Positions 35,707 to 44,041 of a stretch of 64,000 bases of DNA are shown here, piece after piece. Under the pieces are notes generated by a model. It was not told where the DNA came from. It did no database searches and saw only the letters and a program-made list of their open reading frames with translations. The stretch comes from Streptomyces sp. NBC_01314 (GTDB lineage Bacteria; Actinomycetota; Actinomycetes; Streptomycetales; Streptomycetaceae): positions 5,208,001-5,272,000 of the forward strand of contig NZ_CP108394.1 of NCBI RefSeq assembly GCF_041435215.1. Direction: 5' to 3'. How positions within the stretch are numbered: position 1 is the first letter of the stretch; each line of letters opens with the position of its first letter. Position numbers and translations under genes: made by a program.

Positions 35707-36666
35707 GTGGCTGGATTCAGGATCGGACGCGGCCGGGACAACGGCGCTCCTCAAGCGCGACCGCAAAACCCTCCGTACGGACAGCAGGCCCCGCAGGCCG
35801 GCGGCCCGTCGCACGGCTACCCCCAGACGCCCCCGGGCCCGCCGTACGGCGGCGGCCGGAGCGGCGGTCAGGGCGGCTGGCCGCAGACGCGGGGCGGCGG
35901 GCAACCCGGCAATTACGGGACCCGCGGCAACCAGGGGGGCCACGGCAACCACGGCGAGCCGGAGTATTTCGGCGACGACGGCACGCAGCCCCACCCCCAG
36001 GGTGGCGGCGCGGACCCGTACGCCGCCAACAACCCGGGTCACACGCAGATGTTCAGCGTCGGCGAGGACCCGTACCAGCAGGGCGACACCTACCGCGCGG
36101 GCAACACCCCGGCGGCCCCGCTCGGCCCGCGGCTGCCCTGGAAGGCCCTCCTCAAGGGCATCATCACCAGCCCGAACCAGACGTTCCTGGTGATGCGCGA
36201 CTACGCGGTGTGGGTCCCCGCCCTGATCGTGACGTTCCTGTACGGCCTGCTGGCCGTCTTCGGCTTCGACGGCGCCCGCGAAGACGCGATCAACGCGACG
36301 CTCTCGAACGCCGTGCCGATCGTCCTCGTCACGGCCGTGACGATGGTGTTGAGCACCTTCATCCTGGGCGTCGTCACCCACACCCTGGCGCGCCAGCTCG
36401 GCGGCGACGGCGCCTGGCAGCCCACGGTCGGCCTCTCCATGCTGATCATGTCCCTCACGGACACGCCCCGCCTGGTCGTCGCGATGTTCGCGGGCGGCGA
36501 CGCCTCCTTCGTCCAGATCCTCGGCTGGATCACCTGGGTCGCCGCCGGCGCCCTCCTGACCCTGATGGTCTCCAAGTCCCACGACCTCCCCTGGCCGAAG
36601 GCCCTGGGCGCATCAGCGATCCAACTGGTCGCGATCCTGTCGCTGATCAAGCTGGGCACGTTCTAG
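35707..36666 (+). CDS. YIP1-family integral membrane protein
   Basis: 319 residues from GTG 35707 (V/MAGFRIGRGRDNG), the usual start in this Streptomyces family. The first ~145 residues are Gly/Pro/Gln-rich and cytosolic. After PWKALLKGIITSPNQTFLVM come about five helices (ALIVTFLYGLLAVFGF, IVLVTAVTMVLSTFILGVV, LSMLIMSLTDTPRLVVAMF, ITWVAAGALLTLMV, IQLVAILSLIKL). The Yip1 domain is found in membrane-trafficking proteins of eukaryotes; its bacterial role is unknown. A strong terminator follows. Confidence 0.75.
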   Translation: MAGFRIGRGRDNGAPQARPQNPPYGQQAPQAGGPSHGYPQTPPGPPYGGGRSGGQGGWPQTRGGGQPGNYGTRGNQGGHGNHGEPEYFGDDGTQPHPQGGGADPYAANNPGHTQMFSVGEDPYQQGDTYRAGNTPAAPLGPRLPWKALLKGIITSPNQTFLVMRDYAVWVPALIVTFLYGLLAVFGFDGAREDAINATLSNAVPIVLVTAVTMVLSTFILGVVTHTLARQLGGDGAWQPTVGLSMLIMSLTDTPRLVVAMFAGGDASFVQILGWITWVAAGALLTLMVSKSHDLPWPKALGASAIQLVAILSLIKLGTF

Positions 36667-36688
36667 ACGGGACACCTCCGTACGACAG

Positions 36689-36729
36689 GACGGGGCCCCC
36701 GGCGCAGTCACTGCGCCGGGGGCCCCGTC
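36689..36729. terminator. long hairpin terminator after YIP1 gene
   Basis: A perfect 20-bp stem (36689-36708 with 36710-36729) rich in G/C, just after the YIP1 stop. Confidence 0.75.
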
Positions 36730-36902
36730 GCATGCCCTCACACGCCCCCGTACACCCCACGCACACCGACACACACCCTCACGCGCAAACGGATGAATCA
36801 CCCATACGGGTCACGGAAAATCACCAAATAGTCACATACCGTCATGGGGATGGACGCGGTGAAGGGAACGGCCACCATGGCCGCCCCTCGGACCACTGGG
36901 GC

Positions 36903-37565
36903 GTGATCACCCGCAACACCATCGGCTCCTCCGTGGCCGAACTGCGCAACGGCCCGTTCGGCTCGTACGACGCGCTGGGACCGGAGCAGCGGCCGCCGTA
37001 CGGCCGGGGCAGCCTCGGTATCGCGGTGGCGAACAACTCCACCACCCTGAATCCCCCCAGCGAGAAGGTCGACTTCGGTAACGAGGTCGACTTCTACGGC
37101 AAGCCGGTGTCAGGTCTGCGGCAGGTCGGCTTCCACGTGTTCCAGACGGGCGAGAACGTCGGCTACGGCGGCACCGCGACGAACATGCCGAACATCAGGT
37201 TCGAGATCGACCCGAACCTGACTGCGCTCCCCTCCGTCAACTACTCCACGCTGGTGTGGGTGCCGCCCGCCTCCCCGGTGACGAACAGTTGGAGCCCGTT
37301 CCTCAACGCCACCACAACCGGCTACTGGTACCTCACGGGCACCGCGGGCGGACCGACAGGGACCAACTGCGACCAGACGACTCAGTGCACCTTCAACCAG
37401 GTGAAGACCGCGCTCCAAGACGCCGATGACCCGGCCCTCATCTACACCGCCGCGGTCGGCAAGGGCCGCGACTTCATGTGGATCGGCGCCATCGACGGCT
37501 TCCGCGTCAACGAGACCATCTACGACTTCGAACGCTGGGGCGTCAGGGCCCTCCCGGCCAACTGA
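36903..37565 (+). CDS. secreted-type hypothetical protein apparently lacking its signal peptide
   Basis: The protein from GTG 36903 has 220 residues (VITRNTIGSSVAELRNGPFG and onward) and looks like a mature extracellular domain: Gly/Asn/Thr-rich with one probable disulfide (CDQTTQC) and aromatic-rich strands. The same frame stays open upstream (HGDGRGEGNGHHGRPSDHWG), but the next ATG is 36732, inside a terminator hairpin, and no hydrophobic signal is encoded in this frame. Either the 5' end is damaged by truncation or frameshift, or the start is non-obvious. Family not recognised. Confidence 0.5.
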   Translation: MITRNTIGSSVAELRNGPFGSYDALGPEQRPPYGRGSLGIAVANNSTTLNPPSEKVDFGNEVDFYGKPVSGLRQVGFHVFQTGENVGYGGTATNMPNIRFEIDPNLTALPSVNYSTLVWVPPASPVTNSWSPFLNATTTGYWYLTGTAGGPTGTNCDQTTQCTFNQVKTALQDADDPALIYTAAVGKGRDFMWIGAIDGFRVNETIYDFERWGVRALPAN

Positions 37566-37695
37566 CCACCCGCTCCTCCGCCCCATCCCTCACACCCTGG
37601 CCGTCCGGGGGACGGCAGTGCCCCCCGTCGCTGAACACAGCGGCAGGGGGCACCCTCGCGCGGCGGGACCGACCCCTACGCCGGGCGAGCGCCGA

Positions 37696-38223
37696 TCAGG
37701 CGTCGAGCACCTGGCCGGCCCGCCTGACGACGGGCTGCTGGACGCTCCACGGGAAGTTGATCCAGTCGTCCGTCCGCTTCCACACGTACTCGCACTTCAC
37801 AAGGGAATGGGACTTCTCGTAGATCACGGCGGACCGGACCTCGGCCACGGCGTCGAGGCAGAAGTCGTGGACGAGCTTGAGCGTCTTGCCCGTGTCGGCG
37901 ACGTCGTCCGTGATCAGGACCTTCTTGTCGGAGAAGTCGATCGCGTTCGGGACGGGCGCGAGCATGACCGGCATGTCGAGGGTCGTGCCCACGCCGGTGT
38001 AGAACTCGACGTTCACGAGGTGGATGTTCTTGCAGTCCAGCGCGTAGGCGAGCCCGCCGGCGACGAAGACACCGCCCCGGGCGATGGACAGCACGATGTC
38101 GGGCTCGTACCCGTCGTCGGCGATGGCCTGCGCGAGTTCGCGTACGGCCGTGCCGAACGCCTCGTAGGTGAGGTTCTCGCGGACGATCGCGTCGCCGCTG
38201 GTCCCGGCCTCCTCGGCGCTCAC
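37696..38223 (-). CDS. phosphoribosyltransferase (xanthine/guanine PRTase type)
   Basis: 175 residues from GTG 38223, overlapping the dcd stop (GTGA). The PRPP-binding motif is [14 protein letters not shown] and the flexible-loop/PPi part is [21 protein letters not shown]-terminal TDDWINFPW tail is typical of bacterial Gpt-like enzymes. It converts a purine base plus PRPP to the nucleotide. Coupling to dcd makes a small nucleotide-metabolism operon. Confidence 0.85.
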   Translation of the reverse strand: MSAEEAGTSGDAIVRENLTYEAFGTAVRELAQAIADDGYEPDIVLSIARGGVFVAGGLAYALDCKNIHLVNVEFYTGVGTTLDMPVMLAPVPNAIDFSDKKVLITDDVADTGKTLKLVHDFCLDAVAEVRSAVIYEKSHSLVKCEYVWKRTDDWINFPWSVQQPVVRRAGQVLDA

Positions 38224-38795
38224 ACCTGGGTCCGGTGGAAGTTGAGGAAGGACCGGGAGGCCGTCGGCCCGCGCTGCCCCTGGTAGCGGGACTCGTACCG
38301 CTCGCTGCCGTACGGGAACTCCGCCGGTGAACTGAGCCGGAACAGGCACAGCTGCCCGATCTTCATGCCCGGCCAGAGCTTGATGGGAAGCGTCGCGAGA
38401 TTCGACAGTTCGAGCGTCACGTGTCCGGAGAAGCCGGGGTCGATGAACCCGGCGGTGGAGTGGGTGACGAGCCCGAGCCGCCCCAGAGAACTCTTCCCCT
38501 CCAGCCGCGAGGCGAGATCGTCGGGGAGGGAGATGACCTCGTACGTACTCGCGAGCACGAACTCGCCCGGATGCAGGATGAAGGGCTCATCCCCCTCGGG
38601 CTCGACGAGCCGCGTGAGATCGGCCTGTTCGACGGACGGGTCGATGTGTGGATAGCGGTGGTTCTCGAACACCCGGAAGAAGCGGTCGAGACGCACGTCG
38701 ACACTCGACGGTTGCACCATGGATTCGTCGTACGGATCGATCCGCACCCGACCGGCGTCGATCTCGGCCCGGATGTCCTTGTCTGAGAGAAGCAC
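38220..38795 (-). CDS. dcd: dCTP deaminase (Dcd)
   Basis: 191 residues with all family signatures: [66 protein letters not shown] and [11 protein letters not shown]. The trimeric enzyme deaminates dCTP to dUTP, or directly to dUMP in some actinobacteria. The downstream phosphoribosyltransferase is translationally coupled. Confidence 0.95.
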   Translation of the reverse strand: MLLSDKDIRAEIDAGRVRIDPYDESMVQPSSVDVRLDRFFRVFENHRYPHIDPSVEQADLTRLVEPEGDEPFILHPGEFVLASTYEVISLPDDLASRLEGKSSLGRLGLVTHSTAGFIDPGFSGHVTLELSNLATLPIKLWPGMKIGQLCLFRLSSPAEFPYGSERYESRYQGQRGPTASRSFLNFHRTQV

Positions 38796-38963
38796 GCCCC
38801 GAGGATACGCAAGACGCGCGGACCGCCCCTAACCAGCTGGACGAACCCGCGCGCCTCGGTTGCCGCTCCTACTACCGCTACTTCCGCTTTGCTGCGACTT
38901 AGTCCACTTCTGCCGCTTGCACAGCTTCCGTCGCTTCCATCACTTCCACCGCTTCAACCGGCT

Positions 38964-39131
38964 TTACCGCTTCTCCAGCGCCACCGGTACGACACTGCGC
39001 AACCGCGCGCAGCGCGGGCAGCGCATGAGCCGGCCGGGGCCGAGTCGTTCCGCCTGCTGCATCGGGAACGTAGCGGTGCTGAACATGTGCCCATCGGCAC
39101 AGCGGACGACGGTGCGCTCCATCAAGTCCAT
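38964..39131 (-). CDS. small zinc-ribbon protein
   Basis: 55 residues from ATG 39131 (MDLMERTVVRC), with GGGAAGGG just upstream. C-A-D-G-H near the start and CPRC near the end form a probable zinc ribbon (VRCADGHMFSTATF, then LMRCPRCARL). Small conserved Streptomyces gene of unknown function next to dcd. It is too short for some gene callers but clearly structured. Confidence 0.65.
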   Translation of the reverse strand: MDLMERTVVRCADGHMFSTATFPMQQAERLGPGRLMRCPRCARLRSVVPVALEKR

Positions 39132-39415
39132 GAGTCCCTTCCCCAAGAGCCACGTCTGGCTGTCGACCTACGTCGACATGACGACGAACCGCCACATTAC
39201 GGGATGATTGGGATGGCCCTCCAGGCGGCACTCCGATCCCGTCGGAGGCCCACCCGGACCCTCTTCCACGCCTCCACCGTACGCCCCAACTCCCGCGCCC
39301 CACAGCCCCGTCCCCGCCCCGGAAACACGTCCGGGCCCCACGCCTTCAGCGTGCGGGGCCCGACATGAGGTAAAGTAACAACGCGTTCCGACACCGGCAC
39401 CGACCGGCGTCTTAC
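39132..39415. other. intergenic region before tRNA-Gly
   Basis: No coding frame here has a start, ribosome site and coherent composition. It presumably holds the tRNA promoter, but I cannot identify clear -35 and -10 boxes. Confidence 0.4.
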
Positions 39416-39489
39416 GCGGGTGTAGTTTAGTGGTAGAACATCAGCTTCCCAAGCTGAGAGTGCGAGTTCGATTCTCGTCACCCGCTCCA
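39416..39489 (+). tRNA. tRNA-Gly (anticodon CCC)
   Basis: Cloverleaf: acceptor GCGGGTG pairs with CACCCGC; D-arm TAGTTTAGTGGTAGAAC; anticodon stem TCAGC/GCTGA with loop TTCCCAA (anticodon CCC); T-arm GCGAGTTCGATTCTCGT; encoded CCA at 39487-39489. The 3' half is the attachment site of the integrative element, which regenerates a complete tRNA on integration. Confidence 0.96.
39443..39487. repeat. attL core, 45-bp direct repeat within tRNA-Gly
   Basis: From the anticodon stem to the first C of CCA, identical over 45 bp to 58500-58544. Sequence identity stops abruptly on both sides, which defines the core of the site-specific recombination site. Confidence 0.93.
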
Positions 39490-39494
39490 TGATG

Positions 39495-39524
39495 AAGGCC
39501 CAGGTCAGAGACCCGGGCCTTTTT
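39495..39524 (+). terminator. terminator after tRNA-Gly / end of int
   Basis: AAGGCCC (39495-39501) pairs with GGGCCTT (39515-39521), followed by a T-run. It is element DNA that substitutes for the native tRNA terminator, which now lies beyond attR at 58558. Confidence 0.7.
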
Positions 39525-39538
39525 GCTGTGCTCTGTGA

Positions 39539-40708
39539 TCAGTTGTCGCGTGCCAGATTCGTGCCAGAACGCCTGTCGGGCTCTTTCTCCCTGGCAGCGG
39601 CCCGCGCCTTCCGTACGGTGGCGTCCAGCCCGGCGGCGACCTCTTCTTGCCGCTCGTCGTCGGAGTGCTGATAGATCAGCGCCGCCTTCTCCGAGGACTG
39701 CCCGGCGCGGACCATGGTGTCTTTGAGCGTGGCCCCGGAGCGCGTGGACAGTGTGTGCCCCGTGTGCCGGAGATCGTAGAACCGGAAACCCTCTGACATG
39801 CCGACGGCGTCACGCGCCTTCCGCCACTTCCGCCCGAAGGTGCTGCGCCGGAAGGGAGCGCCCTTCTCCCCGACGAAGATCAGCCCGTCCGGGCCCGCCT
39901 CGGCGTAGCTCTCCAGGTGCCAGCGGAGCTCCCGGCGGAGGAACGCGGGAAGAATCACAGTCCGGGTGCCCGCCTCAGATTTGGTGTCGCCCTGCACGCG
40001 CCGCCCGTTCATCCGCTCCGGCTCGGCGAGGCGGACGCGGACGCGAAGGTTGTCGAGGTCGACGTCTCGGCGGCGGAGGCCGGCCAGTTCTTCCGGCCGC
40101 ATCGGACCGTACGCACCGAGGTAGACCATGAGCCGCCACCGCATCCCCACCGCTTCGGCGAGGGCATCGACCTGAGCGACGGTGGCGATACGCCGCTCGG
40201 CCGCCTTCTCCTTACCGGCGCCCTTGATCCGGCAGGGATTACGCGTGATCAGCTCGTCGTCCACGGCCGTTTCCATGATGGCTTTGAGGAGTCGGTACGC
40301 CTTGGCCGTCATCGTCTTGGCGTTCGTGGTCCGCAATCGACCGGCCCGCCACTCACGAACACGCGGCGCGGTGATCTCGTCCAAGTCCGACTCGGCGAAG
40401 GTGAACAAGTGCTTGTCGAGGAGGTAGCGGTACAGGTCGCGGGTGAGCGGCGCGAGTTCCCGTTCGTCGACCCACTTGTCGGCGTAGGCCCGGAAGCTCA
40501 CCGCGCCCGCCTCGGGGTCGCGCCACTCACCCCGGCGGATCTCCGTCTGACGTTCTGCAAGCCAGTCGTCGGCATCAGCGGTCGTCTCGAAGGTGACGGG
40601 AGCCGGACGCATCACGCCGTCAGGGCCCGGGTAGCGAGCCTGGTACCGCCCGGAGGGAAGCCGTCTGATCGCTCCGAAACGGCGTCGCCTGCCCCTGTTG
40701 TTGGCCAT
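39539..40708 (-). CDS. int: tyrosine-recombinase integrase
   Basis: 389 residues from ATG 40708; earlier in-frame sequence belongs to xis in another frame. N-terminal arm-binding domain, core-binding SAM-like domain (FRAYADKWVDERELAPLTRD) and catalytic domain with R204 (GPMRPEELAGL), R314 (FYDLRHTGHTL) and nucleophile Y346 (AALIYQHSDDE). It catalyses integration at tRNA-Gly. The start overlaps the xis stop. The end of the gene carries two GTGCCAG arm-type sites (39550-39567). Confidence 0.95.
   Translation of the reverse strand: MANNRGRRRRFGAIRRLPSGRYQARYPGPDGVMRPAPVTFETTADADDWLAERQTEIRRGEWRDPEAGAVSFRAYADKWVDERELAPLTRDLYRYLLDKHLFTFAESDLDEITAPRVREWRAGRLRTTNAKTMTAKAYRLLKAIMETAVDDELITRNPCRIKGAGKEKAAERRIATVAQVDALAEAVGMRWRLMVYLGAYGPMRPEELAGLRRRDVDLDNLRVRVRLAEPERMNGRRVQGDTKSEAGTRTVILPAFLRRELRWHLESYAEAGPDGLIFVGEKGAPFRRSTFGRKWRKARDAVGMSEGFRFYDLRHTGHTLSTRSGATLKDTMVRAGQSSEKAALIYQHSDDERQEEVAAGLDATVRKARAAAREKEPDRRSGTNLARDN
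39550..39567. promoter_or_regulatory. integrase arm-type site pair, left end
   Basis: Two GTGCCAG motifs with an 11-bp period (39550 and 39561) inside the int 3' end. The same pair with the same period occurs near attR (58376) and near the fossil att site (55088). Confidence 0.55.
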
Positions 40709-40923
40709 CAGGCAGCAGCCCTTCCGAAGCGGGACCGAGGCCGCCTCAGCGGCTCTACGGTGCGAGAGGCGAGGTACTCGCGGAGGGCGCTCTCCGGGAT
40801 GCGGACGTACCTGCCGACCTTCACGTACCGGATGCGCCGCTCCTCGATGAGCCGCCGGGGGAAGCGGGTGGTCGTGCCCAGCAGCTCGGCGACCTGGTCG
40901 ACGGACAGGTAGCGGTCGTTCAT
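40708..40923 (-). CDS. xis: excisionase Xis
   Basis: 71 residues, MerR-like/excisionase winged helix: YLSVDQVAELLGTTTRFPRR, then RYVKVGRYVRIPESALREYL. It directs Int to excise the element. Stop and int start overlap by one base, and its own start overlaps the repSA stop by 4 bp, so repSA-xis-int is a single coupled unit as in pSAM2. Confidence 0.92.
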   Translation of the reverse strand: MNDRYLSVDQVAELLGTTTRFPRRLIEERRIRYVKVGRYVRIPESALREYLASRTVEPLRRPRSRFGRAAA

Positions 40924-42221
40924 GTGGTCGGCTCTCCTTCCGTTCCGGGGGCGGGTTCGAGGGACGCGGCAAGCCAGGTCTCGCCCGCGCTGAGGCCCGT
41001 ACCGGCGAAGACCCAGTGGGCGAGGACGAGCGTGGTTTCGCCGTCCTGGGGTGCGGGCGGGGCCGCTTGTGCTCGGCGCCAGTCGGCGCGGGCGTCGCGG
41101 AGTGCGCCGAGGGTGGTGGAGTAGCGGCGGGATTTGGTGGAGAAGTGGCCGCGGAAGCCGAGCATGTGCGCCCAGGCGCGTAGGCGGAGGTCTGCCAGTT
41201 CGGGGCGTGCGCCGAGGGTCCAGGCGGTTCGGATCATGCGGCGGGCGTGGTCGGTGATCCGGGCCCCGGCCAGCTCGGCGAGGAAGCGGATCGGACGGTC
41301 AAGGGTGCCGGTCGTCGTCTCGGCGCCCTTGGTGGCGTACTTGGCGATGTACGCCGCTACGGCCCGCTCGGTCAGCTCTTGGCCGCCGTCGAAGTCGGCC
41401 GAGCGGATCGGACGGACGTCGAGTTGACGGCCGAAGGTGAAGGTGTGGGCCCGTCCGTCGACGGTCGGACCGCCGACGCGAGCGGCGGTGGCAGCGGCGT
41501 GGATGGCGTCGCTCAGCAGCTCGGCCGTGGCCCAGGCCGGGGGCGAGGTGTCGCCGCCCTCGGGGCCGTCGAGGCGGATGACCGCGTGGAAGTGGACGGC
41601 TCCGCGCTTCTGGTACTCGGCGACCTTGGCGAAGGAGAGGCGGGCGTGGTCGCGGAAGGCCCGTTGGGTGAGGCCGGCCAGCTTGGCGACCTCGCGGCGG
41701 AGGTAGATGGAGAACCGGCGCCACAGGGCCCCGGCGTGGGCGTTCCAGAGCACGGCCGCCTCGTAGTCGTACGTGTCCGGGTCGAGGGGCGTACCGAGGA
41801 CCGGGGCTGTGTCCTCGTGCCGGACACCGCAGCGGCAGGGCCGTCCGCTGGAGGGGCGGTTGTGGACCGGTCCGAAGCTCGGCGCGGTGAAGGTGGCGAA
41901 GACCCGCGGGTGCGTGCCGACCTGCTCGGGGGTGCCCTTGCCGCCGCGCAGTCCGGCGGTGATCAGGTGGAAGGTGTCGCGGCGGTAGACCTCCGCGCAG
42001 GCCGCGCAACGGGTGGCACGACGGTTGTTGCAGCGGACGAGGAGGTTTCCGGCGGGGAGGGCGGTGGAGTCGAGGTGGTGCAGGATGCGCCCGACCTCAC
42101 CGGTCGTCGTGTCGACGGCGTACTCGGTGCGGTGGCCGTCGAGGCGTACGGGGTGGGTGCAGCCGCCCAGGCCGGAGAGTTGACGGGCCAGTTCGGGCAG
42201 GGTGCCGAGTGAGGCGAGCAT
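40920..42221 (-). CDS. repSA: RepSA-type rolling-circle replication initiator
   Basis: 433 residues from the first available ATG (42221). It has cysteine clusters (CTHP, CNNRRATRCAACAEVY, CRCGVRH), an HUH motif (VHFHAVIRLDG) and a downstream tyrosine motif (AAYIAKYATKG). It nicks the origin and starts rolling-circle replication of the excised circle. No ribosome site precedes the ATG; a GGAAG at 42268-42272 lies 45-50 nt upstream, in frame with ATC codons at 42263 and 42260, so the true start may be upstream and unconventional. Confidence 0.9.
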   Translation of the reverse strand: MLASLGTLPELARQLSGLGGCTHPVRLDGHRTEYAVDTTTGEVGRILHHLDSTALPAGNLLVRCNNRRATRCAACAEVYRRDTFHLITAGLRGGKGTPEQVGTHPRVFATFTAPSFGPVHNRPSSGRPCRCGVRHEDTAPVLGTPLDPDTYDYEAAVLWNAHAGALWRRFSIYLRREVAKLAGLTQRAFRDHARLSFAKVAEYQKRGAVHFHAVIRLDGPEGGDTSPPAWATAELLSDAIHAAATAARVGGPTVDGRAHTFTFGRQLDVRPIRSADFDGGQELTERAVAAYIAKYATKGAETTTGTLDRPIRFLAELAGARITDHARRMIRTAWTLGARPELADLRLRAWAHMLGFRGHFSTKSRRYSTTLGALRDARADWRRAQAAPPAPQDGETTLVLAHWVFAGTGLSAGETWLAASLEPAPGTEGEPTT

Positions 42222-42353
42222 GGAGAGTTCCGCCAGCGGGGGCGGAGTCTGCCGGGTGATGATGGGTCTTCCTTTCGGCTGTTTCGGCGGTTGGGAGGGA
42301 CGGCCCCCGGGGCGGCGGGATGCTTGGCGGCTTGTTGCCGCCCCGGCGGCCGG

Positions 42354-42617
42354 TCAGTGCTTGTGCGCGTTGTTGACGAGGGAGCGCAGGACGACGGCTG
42401 CGATGGCCACGGAGATGGCCGAGACGGCGACCGCCGCCAGGAGCGCGGTGAGGACGACACCCACGACGACCACGGCGGCGACCGCGCCGACACCGACGCC
42501 CACGAACGGGGCGATCGGGCGGCCGGCGGAGTGAGCCGGAACCGGGGCGGTGTTCTGCGGGATGTGCCTGGCGATGCTCGGGACGTGCGGAGTGTCGGGC
42601 AGCTTGGGGCGGAACAC
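42354..42617 (-). CDS. small Ala/Val-rich membrane protein, spread/transfer type
   Basis: 87 residues from GTG 42617, with AAAGGAG 6 bp upstream. The N-terminus is Pro/His-rich (KLPDTPHVPSIARHIP), followed by one or two membrane helices (VGVGAVAAVVVVGVVLTALL, then AVAVSAISVAIAAVVL). Position and type match Spd proteins of Streptomyces plasmids, which help spread the element within recipient mycelium. Confidence 0.65.
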   Translation of the reverse strand: MFRPKLPDTPHVPSIARHIPQNTAPVPAHSAGRPIAPFVGVGVGAVAAVVVVGVVLTALLAAVAVSAISVAIAAVVLRSLVNNAHKH

Positions 42618-42652
42618 GGCGGTCTCCTTTGCGGTTGCTTGCGGTCGTTGGC

Positions 42653-42847
42653 TCAGTCGCGGGTGCCGTTGACGACGTCGACCCCGGAGCGGGTGCCGGA
42701 CTCGATGACCGGGGCGAGGACGGTGTGCGAGAGCCAGAAGCCGAACAGCGCGATCACGACGGCGACCCACAAGCGGACGCCGAGGAACTTGATCGCAGCC
42801 CAGGCGATGACGCCCAGGACGAAGACGAGCGGCAGCGAGACGGTCAC
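42653..42847 (-). CDS. small two-helix membrane protein, spread type
   Basis: 64 residues from GTG 42847, with GAGGAG upstream. Two hydrophobic helices: LPLVFVLGVIAWAAIKFL and LWVAVVIALFGFWLSHTVL. Located between transfer genes; probable spd gene. Confidence 0.7.
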   Translation of the reverse strand: MTVSLPLVFVLGVIAWAAIKFLGVRLWVAVVIALFGFWLSHTVLAPVIESGTRSGVDVVNGTRD

Positions 42848-42873
42848 GGGATCTCCTCGGGTGTCGTCTCGGG

Positions 42874-43065
42874 TCAGCGGACGGCGCAGCGGTGAGTGCG
42901 CGCGGCCAGCTCGGCGGCGGCCCGGCTGTCGTAGTCGGTCGAGAAGCCGCAGCGCGGAGCCGTGCAGGCGGCGGTGTGCTTCTCACGGCCACGGCCGTCG
43001 TAGTACGTGCCGACCTGGACGGGACCGATGCGGACGAGGTTGCGGAAGCGGCGGTTGGCGGGCAT
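42874..43065 (-). CDS. small mobile-element transfer protein with two cysteines
   Basis: 63 residues from ATG 43065. Basic, with CTAPRCGFSTDYDSRAAAEL and a final HRC that could bind zinc. This short type (NLVRIGPVQVGTYY) is regularly found in the spd region of pSAM2-like elements. The start overlaps the stop of the next gene. Confidence 0.7.
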   Translation of the reverse strand: MPANRRFRNLVRIGPVQVGTYYDGRGREKHTAACTAPRCGFSTDYDSRAAAELAARTHRCAVR

Positions 43066-43265
43066 CAGGGGTTCTCCTTCTGGTCGTTGGGGGTTTCGCC
43101 GGTGAAGTCGGTGACGTGGCCGGCGAGCCAGCGCAAGATCTCGTCGCCCTCGTAGCTGTCGGCGGTGAGGATCACCGGTTCGGCGATGAGCACGGCTTCG
43201 GTGAGGCGGTTCTGTCGGGTCAGCTCGGCGGCACGCTTGAGTGCGCGGAGCGTGGACGGTCGCAA
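43065..43265 (-). CDS. small hypothetical protein of the transfer region
   Basis: 66 residues: MRPSTLRALKRAAELTRQNR, then LTEAVLIAEPVILTAD and EILRWLAGHVTDF. Helical and soluble. One-base overlap with the downstream gene indicates an operon. Function unknown. Confidence 0.65.
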   Translation of the reverse strand: MRPSTLRALKRAAELTRQNRLTEAVLIAEPVILTADSYEGDEILRWLAGHVTDFTGETPNDQKENP

Positions 43266-43283
43266 GGTGGAAAGTCCTCCGGG

Positions 43284-43985
43284 TCAGGTGAGTTGAGCGG
43301 CGATGGCTTCGGCCAGCGGCATCGGGACGCCGAGCCGGGCGCGAAGGGTCGAGGTGTCGATGGGGGTGCCGGTCCGGGCGTGATGTTCGTCGGCGACCTT
43401 GCGGGCGAGGGCGACGAGGGCAGGAGGTACGGGAGCAGGCCGTACGGGGGCGGGCGATGGCGGAGCCGACCCGACTTCGGCGGATGGCAGCTCGGCCACC
43501 GTCACGGGCGGATCCACCTCTGTGGCGGGCGGTTGGGGCGCCGAGTCCGTGACCGTCGAGGGCGGTTCGGTGTCAGCCATGGCGCGGGGTGTCTTGGGTG
43601 CGCCGTGGGCGAGGAGCGTTCCGCCGAGGAACGCGACCGCGGGCCACCCGGCGACGACGATGCGCAGCCAGGCAGGCACGTTCTCCAGGTCGAGAAGCCC
43701 AGCGGTGGCGACGTTGGCACCGAGGGAGGCGACCAGCGCGACGAGGAACCAGCACCACCCGGCGGCTTTCGCCTCCCCCGAGCGGAGCCGCCGCCAGGCC
43801 GCCACCATCAACAGGTCGACGGAGACCGGGTAGGCCCACGCCTTCCAGCCGTCCTGTCCGGCGGCGGAGGCGAGGTCGTGCAGGTGGGCGAAGGACAGCG
43901 CGGCGGCGATGAGCGCCTGGACGAGTACGGCGTCCACACGGACGGGCAGGGCACGCACGGCGCGACTCCTTCCGGTTTCAGGCAT
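43284..43985 (-). CDS. spdB: SpdB-like DUF2637 membrane protein
   Basis: 233 residues. Four hydrophobic segments in the first ~130 residues (VQALIAAALSFAHLHDLA, YPVSVDLLMVAAW, CWFLVALVASLGANVATAG, VVAGWPAVAFLGGTLLAHG) match the DUF2637 pattern. A Pro/Glu linker and a C-terminal winged-helix-like segment (TSTLRARLGVPMPLAEAIAA) follow. SpdB proteins act in intramycelial spread of the transferred DNA. Confidence 0.85.
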   Translation of the reverse strand: MPETGRSRAVRALPVRVDAVLVQALIAAALSFAHLHDLASAAGQDGWKAWAYPVSVDLLMVAAWRRLRSGEAKAAGWCWFLVALVASLGANVATAGLLDLENVPAWLRIVVAGWPAVAFLGGTLLAHGAPKTPRAMADTEPPSTVTDSAPQPPATEVDPPVTVAELPSAEVGSAPPSPAPVRPAPVPPALVALARKVADEHHARTGTPIDTSTLRARLGVPMPLAEAIAAQLT

Positions 43986-44041
43986 GGGTGGGGTAGGGAC
44001 GTGGCGCGGGACGGTCGCGCCGACCGTGGTAGCGGGTGCGG

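Noticed and set aside
42354..42992. 212-codon minus-strand frame covering three small spd-type genes
   Set aside because: Individual small genes have their own ribosome sites and membrane helices; only the last 87 codons of this frame are supported.
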